Shown here: positions 17,504-24,216 of the stretch, one piece after another | Layout: every line of letters begins with the position of its first letter | Position numbering within the stretch: the stretch's first letter is position 1 | From: Celeribacter ethanolicus | GTDB lineage: Bacteria; Pseudomonadota; Alphaproteobacteria; Rhodobacterales; Rhodobacteraceae | Direction of reading: 5' to 3' | Length of the DNA stretch: 64,000 nucleotides | Assembly: GCF_001550095.1 (NCBI RefSeq) | Contig: NZ_LRUC01000036.1 | Span: 1-64,000 of the forward strand | Position numbers and translations under genes: made by a program | The notes under the pieces: model-generated | What the model saw: only the letters and a program-made list of their open reading frames with translations | Database searches by the model: none | Told to the model about the DNA's origin: nothing

Positions 17504-17830
17504 TCAGCGACGCGCGGTCAGAAGGCCGACGAGAAAGCCGACACCCGCCGCGATTCCGACCGAGGCCGCCGGATTGGCACGCACTGCCTGTTCCGCGCCG
17601 GTATAGGCGTCGCGGGCCTGTTTGCGGGCGTGCTGGGCGGTTTCCGCGCCTTTCTTCTTCGCGGCTTCATAGGTCTCTTCCGCGGTGGCGCCGATCTGCT
17701 CTTTCTGAGCGCGGCCATAGTCTGCCAGCGTGCTGGTCAGCGCCGCCACATCGGCTTTCAGGGTTTCGAGTTGAGCCGAAAGATCTGCAGACGTTTGTTC
17801 GACGGCATCATTGGTTTGAACGCGAGCCAT
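17504..17830 (-). CDS. DUF883 (YqjD/ElaB-type) membrane-anchored protein
   Basis: A 108-residue protein: a long amphipathic helix (DLSAQLETLKADVAALTSTLADYGR, then TAEETYEAAKKKGAETAQHARKQ) and a C-terminal membrane anchor (NPAASVGIAAGVGFLVGLLTARR). This is the YqjD/ElaB/DUF883 pattern; E. coli members are stress-induced inner-membrane proteins that bind ribosomes in stationary phase. The ATG at 17828-17830 was chosen over upstream in-frame codons because GGAGAC precedes it and MARVQT begins the conserved domain. A consensus EcfG promoter lies 36 bases upstream. Confidence 0.85.
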   Translation of the reverse strand: MARVQTNDAVEQTSADLSAQLETLKADVAALTSTLADYGRAQKEQIGATAEETYEAAKKKGAETAQHARKQARDAYTGAEQAVRANPAASVGIAAGVGFLVGLLTARR

Positions 17831-17865
17831 GATCAGTCTCCTTTTCGTTTCCATGTTGCCGACCC

Positions 17866-17891
17866 AACGCGCAGACCGATCAGAATGTTCC
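17866..17891 (-). promoter_or_regulatory. EcfG-type general stress promoter (DUF883 operon)
   Basis: On the minus strand GGAAC (17891-17887), a 17-base spacer and CGTT (17869-17866) match the alphaproteobacterial EcfG consensus exactly. The DUF883 start is 36 bases downstream. Confidence 0.8.
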
Positions 17892-17904
17892 GGGAAACCC
17901 GTTC

Positions 17905-17930
17905 GGAACCAATCCATGAAAGCCTGCGTT
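17905..17930 (+). promoter_or_regulatory. EcfG-type general stress promoter (DUF1328-dps)
   Basis: GGAAC (17905-17909), 17 bases, CGTT (17927-17930). It points at the DUF1328 gene at 17987, and probably dps beyond, and lies back to back with the DUF883 promoter, 13 bases apart. Confidence 0.8.
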
Positions 17931-17986
17931 GACTCCCCAGACCGCGTCAGTTGACGCACCAAACAATCGCAACTTAGGAGGCTCCC

Positions 17987-18160
17987 ATGCTTGGCTGGGC
18001 ACTTACTTTTCTGATCGTCGCGATTATCGCCGGGGTTTTTGGCTTCGGTGGCATCGCAAGCGCATCCGCCGGGATCGCGCAAATCCTGTTCTTCATCTTC
18101 ATCGCCCTGTTCCTTCTGGCGATGGTCGCGCGTGCGGTTCGGGGCAAGCCGCCGGTTTGA
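17987..18160 (+). CDS. DUF1328 (YtjA-family) small membrane protein
   Basis: A 57-residue protein ([45 protein letters not shown], then a short basic tail [10 protein letters not shown]) consisting almost wholly of two membrane helices, the YtjA/DUF1328 pattern. A perfect AGGAGG (17976-17981) lies 5 bases before the ATG. It follows an EcfG promoter and precedes dps by 53 bases, suggesting a stress-induced envelope protein. Molecular function is unknown for the family. Confidence 0.9.
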   Translation: MLGWALTFLIVAIIAGVFGFGGIASASAGIAQILFFIFIALFLLAMVARAVRGKPPV

Positions 18161-18213
18161 TCCGGTGCACCCCTGTCCCCCTTCGCCAACATCACATTTG
18201 AAAGGAACGCATC

Positions 18214-18711
18214 ATGGCAGATATTCTTGAAACAACTCCCGCAGCGACATCGGTCAAAACCGGGGTGAAATCCCCGAAACCCGTGGCAACGGGTCTCGCG
18301 CAGGTGCTGACGGACACCTACACGCTGCTCCTGAAGACCCATATCTATCACTGGAACGTCGAAGGCCCGTTGTTCTACAGCATTCACACGCTGACCGAGG
18401 AACAATACGATGCACTGTTCGCGGCGACCGACGAGTTGGCCGAACGCATCCGCGCGCTTGGGCAACTGGCGCCGATGTCGGTGAGCGATGTTCTGGGGGG
18501 CGCGAAACTCAAGGACGCGCCCAAGTCGCCGAGCGCCCATGACATGGTGGCCGATTTGGCGTCCGACCACGAACATCTCGCGGCCCAGATGCACAAGCTG
18601 ATCAAGCTCGCGGAAGAGCATGATGACGATGTGACGGCCGATCTGGCGACCGCGCGCGCGGCATTTCATGAGAAAGCGGCCTGGATGCTTCGGGCGATTG
18701 CGAAATCGTAA
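18214..18711 (+). CDS. dps: Dps-family DNA-protecting ferritin-like protein
   Basis: A 165-residue Dps protein, which forms dodecameric shells that oxidise and store iron and protect DNA under starvation or peroxide stress. The ferroxidase-centre signature is visible: TYTLLLKTHIYHWNVEGPLF with the conserved His pair, and the downstream DELAERIRALG with Asp/Glu ligands. The N-terminal VKSPKPVATGLAQ is a short Lys-containing extension. A ribosome binding site GAAAGGAACG precedes the ATG. There is no separate promoter that I recognise, so it is probably read from the EcfG promoter in front of the DUF1328 gene, and it ends at a strong terminator. Confidence 0.92.
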   Translation: MADILETTPAATSVKTGVKSPKPVATGLAQVLTDTYTLLLKTHIYHWNVEGPLFYSIHTLTEEQYDALFAATDELAERIRALGQLAPMSVSDVLGGAKLKDAPKSPSAHDMVADLASDHEHLAAQMHKLIKLAEEHDDDVTADLATARAAFHEKAAWMLRAIAKS

Positions 18712-18733
18712 CGTCCTGAACGCCTGTCATAAC

Positions 18734-18766
18734 AAACGCCCCGCCGGGAGACCGACGGGGCGTTTT
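18734..18766. terminator. intrinsic terminator between dps and phyR
   Basis: AAACGCCCCGCCGG and CCGACGGGGCGTTTT pair with one mismatch around a GAGA loop. Its A- and T-rich flanks suit both convergent genes. Confidence 0.8.
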
Positions 18767-18789
18767 CATGTCGAACGGATCGGTGTCGC

Positions 18790-19602
18790 TCAGGACACCA
18801 GGGTTTCCGTGCTCGAAAAGAACATTGCCTGCGACACGGCGGAGCGCACCTGTTCCTCGCTGTAGGGTTTGGTGATGACGAAAGCCGGTTCCGGGCGTTC
18901 GCCGGTCAGAAGACGTTCGGGGAAGGCGGTGATGAAGATCACCGGAATGTCGGCGGCGCTCTTGAGGATGTCGTTCACGGCGTCGATGCCCGACGAGCCA
19001 TCGGCGAGCTGGATGTCGGAAAGGATCAGATCGGGGCGGGTTTCCGCAGCAAGTTTCACCGCTTCGCTGGCGATGCTGGCCACACCGGTGATCTGATGGC
19101 CCATGTCCGCCACGATGCCCTGAAGATCGAGCGCGATGATGGCTTCGTCCTCGATCACCATGACGCGGCCCTGAATGCTGTCGACCATTTCCGTTTCCGC
19201 GACACTCAACAGGTGTTCGACCTCATCGGCATCGGTGCCCATGATTTCGGCCACCTCGTCGAGGGTGAATTCCTCGATTGTGTGTAGCAAAAGCGCCTCG
19301 CGGGTGTTGGGCGTCAGGCGGCGCAGGTGGGCCTGGGCGCGTTTGGCGAGCCCTGTCTCGTCCTCGCCCGTCGGCGCACCGGCACTCGACCAGATCAGGT
19401 GAAATGCGTGGAACAAAGCCACTTTCGGGCTTTCGATCTGATCGAACACCGAACGATCGCTCAGCAGCGCCTCAAGCGTGGTCGCCGCGTATTTGTCCCC
19501 GGTCTGCTGGTCTCCGGTCAACGCACGCGCATAGCGGCGCAGATAGGGTAGAAGGCTGGCCACAACCAGGGACAGTTTCTTCTCTGTCGGAGCTGTCGAC
19601 AT
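18790..19602 (-). CDS. phyR: PhyR anti-anti-sigma response regulator
   Basis: A 270-residue central switch of the alphaproteobacterial general stress response. The N-terminal two-thirds is an EcfG-like sigma domain (VASLLPYLRRYARALTGD; TREALLLHTIEEFTLDEVAEIMG) that, once the protein is phosphorylated, binds NepR and frees EcfG. The C-terminal receiver domain has VMVIEDEAI, the phospho-acceptor Asp in LILSDIQ (about 194) and FVITKPYSEE. The ATG at 19600-19602 is preceded by AAAGGACG. It diverges from nepR-ecfG across a shared, nearly palindromic EcfG promoter region, implying positive autoregulation. Confidence 0.95.
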   Translation of the reverse strand: MSTAPTEKKLSLVVASLLPYLRRYARALTGDQQTGDKYAATTLEALLSDRSVFDQIESPKVALFHAFHLIWSSAGAPTGEDETGLAKRAQAHLRRLTPNTREALLLHTIEEFTLDEVAEIMGTDADEVEHLLSVAETEMVDSIQGRVMVIEDEAIIALDLQGIVADMGHQITGVASIASEAVKLAAETRPDLILSDIQLADGSSGIDAVNDILKSAADIPVIFITAFPERLLTGERPEPAFVITKPYSEEQVRSAVSQAMFFSSTETLVS

Positions 19603-19629
19603 AAATTTCGTCCTTTTTTCGATTTTCTC

Positions 19630-19655
19630 GGAACCGAACGCAAAGGAGACGCGTT
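19630..19655 (+). promoter_or_regulatory. EcfG promoter for nepR-ecfG
   Basis: GGAAC (19630-19634), 17 bases, CGTT (19652-19655), pointing at nepR 69 bases downstream. Confidence 0.85.
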
Positions 19656-19662
19656 TGGTTCC
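19637..19662 (-). promoter_or_regulatory. EcfG promoter for phyR
   Basis: On the minus strand GGAAC (19662-19658), 17 bases, CGTT (19640-19637), pointing at phyR. It overlaps the nepR promoter over 19 bases, and the two together form an inverted repeat with one mismatch. Confidence 0.85.
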
Positions 19663-19723
19663 CAAAAGGGTGTTAATTTTTTCGGGATGTCATCTCCCAA
19701 GGTGGCCCGAGACGGGAAAGACA

Positions 19724-19876
19724 ATGGCGCAGCACAGATCAAAACACGAGCTCGACGAGCAAATCGAGGCAAACCTCAAAAGAGTTTATCAAAAGACGCT
19801 GGAAGAAGAGATTCCTGACCGGTTTCTTGACCTGCTTGAGAAACTCAAGGAACAGGATGCCCAGAATGACCAGTGA
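19724..19876 (+). CDS. nepR: NepR anti-sigma factor
   Basis: A 50-residue protein, MAQHRSKHELDEQIEANLKR, VYQKTLEEEIPDRFLDLLEKLKE, containing the NepR signature (NLKRVY, EEIPDRFLDLLEKL). NepR sequesters EcfG and is titrated away by phosphorylated PhyR. It overlaps ecfG by 11 bases, so translation of sigma and anti-sigma is coupled. The two-helix fold and length match the family. Confidence 0.93.
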   Translation: MAQHRSKHELDEQIEANLKRVYQKTLEEEIPDRFLDLLEKLKEQDAQNDQ

Positions 19877-20474
19877 GGACAGTTCGACCCGGAGTGGCCT
19901 TGATAACGGCGCCGCACTCGATCCGCGCGAGGAGATCGTCACCCATCTGCCCGCAATGCGTGCCTTTGCCCTCAGCCTTACCCGGAATCCGTCGCAAGCG
20001 GACGATCTTGTGCAGGATGCGGTGATCAAGGCCTGGAAGAACCTGTCGTCCTTTCAGGTCGGCACCAACATGCGGGCCTGGCTTTTCACCATCCTGCGCA
20101 ACACTTTCTATTCCGACCGGCGCAAGAGAAAGCGCGAGGTGCAGGACACGGATGGCGTCTTCGCGGCCACGCTTGCCAAGAAGCCGGATCATGACGGGCG
20201 CCTCGCAATGGCCGATTTCGAAGCCGCCTTCGTGCAGCTCAAGGCCGAACAGCGTGAGGCACTGATGCTTGTGGGCGCGATGGGCTTTTCCTATGAGGAA
20301 GCCGCCGAGACCTGTGACGTGGCGGTGGGCACGATCAAGAGCCGGGTCAACCGCGCGCGGCAGCGGCTTACGGAACTGATGGAACTCGAAGAAGGTGAAA
20401 CCCTTGAGTTGACCGATCAGGAGACCATGGCCGTGATGAGTTCCGCCGTGCCGAGCCGGGGGACTGCTGCGTGA
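19866..20474 (+). CDS. ecfG: EcfG-type general stress sigma factor
   Basis: A 202-residue ECF sigma factor. Region 2 (LPAMRAFALSLTRNPSQADDLVQDAVIKAWKN) binds the -10 element, and region 4 (QREALMLVGAMGFSYEEAAETCDVAVGTIKSRVNRARQRL) the -35. The YSDRRKRKREV linker is typical of EcfG proteins. The ATG at 19866 lies inside nepR (overlap 11 bases). It is transcribed from an EcfG-consensus promoter, indicating autoregulation, and its stop overlaps the start of the downstream kinase. Confidence 0.93.
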   Translation: MTSEDSSTRSGLDNGAALDPREEIVTHLPAMRAFALSLTRNPSQADDLVQDAVIKAWKNLSSFQVGTNMRAWLFTILRNTFYSDRRKRKREVQDTDGVFAATLAKKPDHDGRLAMADFEAAFVQLKAEQREALMLVGAMGFSYEEAAETCDVAVGTIKSRVNRARQRLTELMELEEGETLELTDQETMAVMSSAVPSRGTAA

Positions 20475-22219
20475 CGGCGAAAAACTGGCGTGGTTACGTC
20501 GACGGTTTGGGATTGCGCATCGCGGCGCTGCTGTCGATTGCGCTGTTCCCGATCGGTTTGATCGCCGTTTCGATCACGCATCAGTTTTCCGAGGCCGCAG
20601 ACGAGCGGGCGCAAAGCAACCTGCTGGCGCTGACGGCGCAGGCCGCAGCGGGGGAGGAGGCCTTGATCCGCACCGGCTTCGGTTCCACGGATGCGCTCGC
20701 GGCGGTGATCCCGTCGATCGAGGCCGACACGTCGGCCTGCAATCGGATTTTCGTGGATTTCATTGCCGATAATCAGGCGTTTTCCTTTGCCGGCTATGTC
20801 GGGACGGATGGTATCCTGAAATGCGGATCGAGCGCGGTCGGTTACGATTTCAAGGGGCGCGAAGTCTATCAGGGCATGATGCAGCATCCCGGCCCGCGCA
20901 GCGATCTGATTTTCAATGCGCCGATCAGCAAGACATCGGTCATCGTCCTGTCCGCGCCGGTCTATCGCGACGGCGCCTTCGATGGCTATGTGACCGTTTC
21001 CCTGCCACATAACGAAACCCGAATGAAGCTGGAGAACCAGCCGGTCGACCGACCGGTGGATCTCATCACCTTCAACAATGAGGGCGAAATTTTGAGTGCG
21101 GCCGGAGGATTGCAGGGCGTGGTCGGGGAATTACCCGCCGGGCGTCCGCTCGTCGGTTTGGCCGGGCAGTATCGCTTTTCCTTCACAGGTCAGACCAACG
21201 ATGGCGAGGAGCGGGTCTTTGCCGTGGTTCCGATCCTGCGCGATCAGGTTTACGCCATCGGCAGTTGGCCGCAGGAGCGGCTCTCGGTTGCGCCGGGTCT
21301 GTCCATTGCTTCGCCGATGTTCTTTCCGATCGCCATGTGGCTGACCAGTCTCGGTGTGGCCTATTTCGCGGTGCACCGGCTGGTGATCAAGCCGATCCGT
21401 CGCCTGAGCCGTGACATGCGCGATTTCGCCGTCACGCGGCGCCACGAACAGCGTTCCCGGGACACCGGACTGCCGCGTGAGCTGCGCGAAATCGACCAAA
21501 CCTGGCACAATCTGGCGGAAACCGTGATAAGGGACGAGGCGGAGCTCGAGGACACGATTCACGACAAATCCGTGTTGCTCAAGGAGGTCCATCACCGGGT
21601 CAAGAACAACCTGCAACTGATCGCCTCCATCGTGAACATGAAGGTGCGCAAGGCGAAAACCCCCGAGGCGCGCTTTGCCCTCAAGGAGGTGCAGGGCCGT
21701 GTGATGAGCATCGCGACGGTGCACCGTAGTCTGTATGAGACCACGACCGAAGGCCGGGTGCGCGCCGACGAGCTGATGCGCAGTACCATCGGCAAGCTGG
21801 TCAGCGCCAGCGTCGCCAATGAGGCGCATCTGAAAAGCACGGAGGAGTATGATCCGGTCGTGCTCTATCCCGATCAGGCGGTGCCTTTGTCCCTGTTGGC
21901 CACCGAGGCCACGACCAATGCGCTGAAATACATCGGTCGCCCTGAGGAGGGCATGCCCAGGATCGAGGTGCGGCTGAAGACGCTCGAACCGGGCACTGCG
22001 CGTTTGATCGTGTCCAATACCAAGGGGACGCCGCTTTTGCCACCCGAACAGGTGAGCGGCACAGGGCTTGGCACCAATCTGATCAAGGCGTTCGCCCAGC
22101 AGCTTGGCGGCAAGCTGGAGGTCGAGGACGGTGATGTTTTCTTTAGCGTCGTCGTGGATTTCCCGATTGCTTCCTTTGACGAGGCGCAAAGGGACAGCGA
22201 GATCGTCGAAGTGGACTGA
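20471..22219 (+). CDS. HWE/HisKA_2-type sensor histidine kinase of the general stress response
   Basis: A 582-residue membrane kinase. An N-terminal helix (IAALLSIALFPIGLIAVSI) is followed by a periplasmic sensor region of ~230 residues and a second helix (SPMFFPIAMWLTSLGVAYFAV), then a HAMP-like linker (KPIRRLSRDMRDFAVTRR). The HisKA_2 dimerisation/phosphotransfer block has His in KEVHHRVKNNLQLIASI (~370-385), and an ATPase domain (LLATEATTNALKYIG, GTGLGTNLIKAFAQQLGG) follows. This kinase class is known to phosphorylate PhyR. The GTG at 20471 overlaps the ecfG stop (GTGA), so it belongs to the nepR-ecfG operon. The signal sensed is unknown. Confidence 0.9.
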   Translation: MTAKNWRGYVDGLGLRIAALLSIALFPIGLIAVSITHQFSEAADERAQSNLLALTAQAAAGEEALIRTGFGSTDALAAVIPSIEADTSACNRIFVDFIADNQAFSFAGYVGTDGILKCGSSAVGYDFKGREVYQGMMQHPGPRSDLIFNAPISKTSVIVLSAPVYRDGAFDGYVTVSLPHNETRMKLENQPVDRPVDLITFNNEGEILSAAGGLQGVVGELPAGRPLVGLAGQYRFSFTGQTNDGEERVFAVVPILRDQVYAIGSWPQERLSVAPGLSIASPMFFPIAMWLTSLGVAYFAVHRLVIKPIRRLSRDMRDFAVTRRHEQRSRDTGLPRELREIDQTWHNLAETVIRDEAELEDTIHDKSVLLKEVHHRVKNNLQLIASIVNMKVRKAKTPEARFALKEVQGRVMSIATVHRSLYETTTEGRVRADELMRSTIGKLVSASVANEAHLKSTEEYDPVVLYPDQAVPLSLLATEATTNALKYIGRPEEGMPRIEVRLKTLEPGTARLIVSNTKGTPLLPPEQVSGTGLGTNLIKAFAQQLGGKLEVEDGDVFFSVVVDFPIASFDEAQRDSEIVEVD

Positions 22220-22250
22220 GCCACGGAGGCTGCGCGCTGAACCGGGCGCC

Positions 22251-23267
22251 TCAGGACGTGTACGGTGTTTCGGGTCCAAGCCCCCGGAACACCGCCAATC
22301 CCCAGACCAGAAGCGGAATGGCGATAAACCCGCCGACCGGCCCCCAGAGCCAGAGCCAGAAGCACAGCGACAGAAACACCAGGAGCGGATTGACCTGCAT
22401 ATGTCGTCCGACAAGTGTCGGCGTAACGAATTGCCCTTCGAGGGTGTTCAGCGCGACGAATGTCAGCGGCGGCAGCAATGATGCGGCTCCGTCAAAGGCC
22501 ATGATGCCCGCGATCAGCAGCGATACGGCGACCATCGCCGGGCCGATATAGAGGATGAAATTCATCAGTGCTGCAACGACACCCCAGAGCAGTGCGCCCG
22601 GAAGGCCCATGGCCGCAAAGGCCCCGGCGACGATCGCTCCGAAACAGGTGTTGATCAACGTGATGGTCAGGAAATAGCGCGATACCCGCGCGTCCGCATC
22701 GTGCAGACAATCGAGCGACGGTCCTTCGGGATGCAGTTTTGCAAGCCCCGCGTAAACCTCGTCCCGCGACAGAAGGATGAAGAACAGCGCACCGGCAAAG
22801 AGCAGAATCTGGGCGATCAGCGAGGGGGCGGCAAAGAGCGCATCTCCGAGTGAGGGCAGGGCCACGGATTGTGCCCCGTCCGAGCCGGAGGTGTCGGGCG
22901 CGATCGTGTCCTGCACCTCCTTGGTCACGTCGCTGATCCCGCGAAACACCTGGCGCAGGTGGCTGAGGCCCTCTCTCAACTCGTATTTGATACTCGGGAT
23001 TTGCGCATAGGCCTGTTCGACCACCGGTTCGGCCAGAAAGAACAGGGCCGCGATCAGTGCCAGCACGGAGGCAAAACTCATCAGCGCGCCCATCGCCGGC
23101 GGCACACCGAGACGTTTCCAGAAGGCGGAGACCGGCGAGAGCACCACGGCACAGACAAAAGCTAGGACGAAGGGCGCAAGCAGGGCTTGCGACAGATCAA
23201 GTGCCGCGATCACGGCAATGAGCGTCAAGATGATCAAGGCCCAATGCCCTCGCGCGCTTCGCGTCAT
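22251..23267 (-). CDS. AI-2E/PerM-family transporter
   Basis: A 338-residue integral membrane protein with about eight helices, typical of the AI-2E (PerM/TqsA) family: WALIILTLIAVIAALDLSQALLAPFVLAFVCAVVLSP at the start, VGGFIAIPLLVWGLAVFRG near the end, and the conserved TPTLVGRHMQVNPLLVFLSL. The ATG at 23265-23267 is favoured by GGAGA 8 bases upstream; the earlier ATG at 23288 lacks one. An exact EcfG promoter match precedes it, which puts it in the stress regulon. The substrate is unknown; members move quorum signals, ions or organic solutes. Confidence 0.85.
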   Translation of the reverse strand: MTRSARGHWALIILTLIAVIAALDLSQALLAPFVLAFVCAVVLSPVSAFWKRLGVPPAMGALMSFASVLALIAALFFLAEPVVEQAYAQIPSIKYELREGLSHLRQVFRGISDVTKEVQDTIAPDTSGSDGAQSVALPSLGDALFAAPSLIAQILLFAGALFFILLSRDEVYAGLAKLHPEGPSLDCLHDADARVSRYFLTITLINTCFGAIVAGAFAAMGLPGALLWGVVAALMNFILYIGPAMVAVSLLIAGIMAFDGAASLLPPLTFVALNTLEGQFVTPTLVGRHMQVNPLLVFLSLCFWLWLWGPVGGFIAIPLLVWGLAVFRGLGPETPYTS

Positions 23268-23291
23268 ATTATGGTCTCCATTTTGCATCAC

Positions 23292-23317
23292 AACGCGCGG
23301 CACGGCGGCCGGGTTCC
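23292..23317 (-). promoter_or_regulatory. EcfG-type promoter for the AI-2E transporter
   Basis: On the minus strand GGAAC (23317-23313), 17 bases, CGTT (23295-23292), 25 bases upstream of the preferred start codon. Confidence 0.75.
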
Positions 23318-23410
23318 GAAGCACGGTCGATCGCAGCTTGATTGCGGCCTGCCGAGACCATAACTTCAACGCAGACCGTCAGGCTCCCATTGCGCTGGGC
23401 CGACGCTAGG

Positions 23411-24166
23411 ATGGTGCTGTTTCATATGTCTTTTCTCGAACCCGAGATTTTCCCCTTTCTGATCGCTGCCGGGCTTGTCCTGTTTCTTCTGGTCCTCGAA
23501 CTTCTGTTGCTGACAACCGGCCTGTCGAGCGGGGCGCCCGCGGCGGAATTGGGCGAGATGCCGGATCTCGATGTGGACCTTGCCGGGATGAGTGCGCCGG
23601 AGTTGGCGGCCGAACTGGAGGTGCCGGTCGATCTGGCCGCCGAGATCGAGATCGGACTGGCTGAGGCAGAGCTTCCCGAAGTGTCCGGTGAGGGCGCCTC
23701 GGTCCCGTCTTCCGGTGGGCTTCCCGATTTTCTCGGACTGCGCAAGCAACCCCTGACCATCTGGCTGGCGATTTTCCTCGCGCTCTTCGCGGGGACGGGG
23801 CTTGCGCTGCAATCCGGGATGATGGCCGTATTCGGTCAGATGTTGCCGCGCCTCGCCGCCGTGCCGCTGGCGCTCATCCCCGCGCTTGGGCTCACCCGGA
23901 CCCTCTCCGGCGCACTGGCACGTCTGATCCCGCGCGATGAAACCGCCGCGATTTCCGAGCGCAGCCTCGGGCGCCGACGCGGCACCGTCATCGTCGGGAC
24001 CGCCCGGCGCGGCAGTCCGGCGCAGGTGCGGATTACCGACGGTTACGGCAACACTCATTACGCCATGCTGGAGCCGCTCTCCGACAGGGACGAAATCCCG
24101 CAAGGGGCGGAAGTGCTCGTCCTGCGACCGCGCGGTGGAGAGTTGCGCCTCGTTCAGCTCGGGTGA
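23411..24166 (+). CDS. YqiJ-family membrane protein with OB-like C-terminal domain
   Basis: A 251-residue protein. An N-terminal helix (FPFLIAAGLVLFLLVLELLLLTTGL) precedes an acidic, Leu-rich linker (LDVDLAGMSAPELAAELEVPV, IEIGLAEAELPE). A further hydrophobic block (LTIWLAIFLALFAGTGLALQSG; LPRLAAVPLALIPALGLTRTLSGAL) follows, then a C-terminal NfeD/OB-like domain (RRGTVIVGTARRGSPAQVRITDGYGNTHYAMLEPL, EVLVLRPRGGELRLV). This is the YqiJ partner of the flotillin YqiK. Start could also be the ATG at 23426. The linker is longer than usual and its repeated LAAELEV/LAAEIEI pattern is notable. Confidence 0.8.
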   Translation: MVLFHMSFLEPEIFPFLIAAGLVLFLLVLELLLLTTGLSSGAPAAELGEMPDLDVDLAGMSAPELAAELEVPVDLAAEIEIGLAEAELPEVSGEGASVPSSGGLPDFLGLRKQPLTIWLAIFLALFAGTGLALQSGMMAVFGQMLPRLAAVPLALIPALGLTRTLSGALARLIPRDETAAISERSLGRRRGTVIVGTARRGSPAQVRITDGYGNTHYAMLEPLSDRDEIPQGAEVLVLRPRGGELRLVQLG

Positions 24167-24216
24167 CACATCCTCAGACTTATGACCCACCACACTCTTG
24201 AAACAGGATATTCCAG

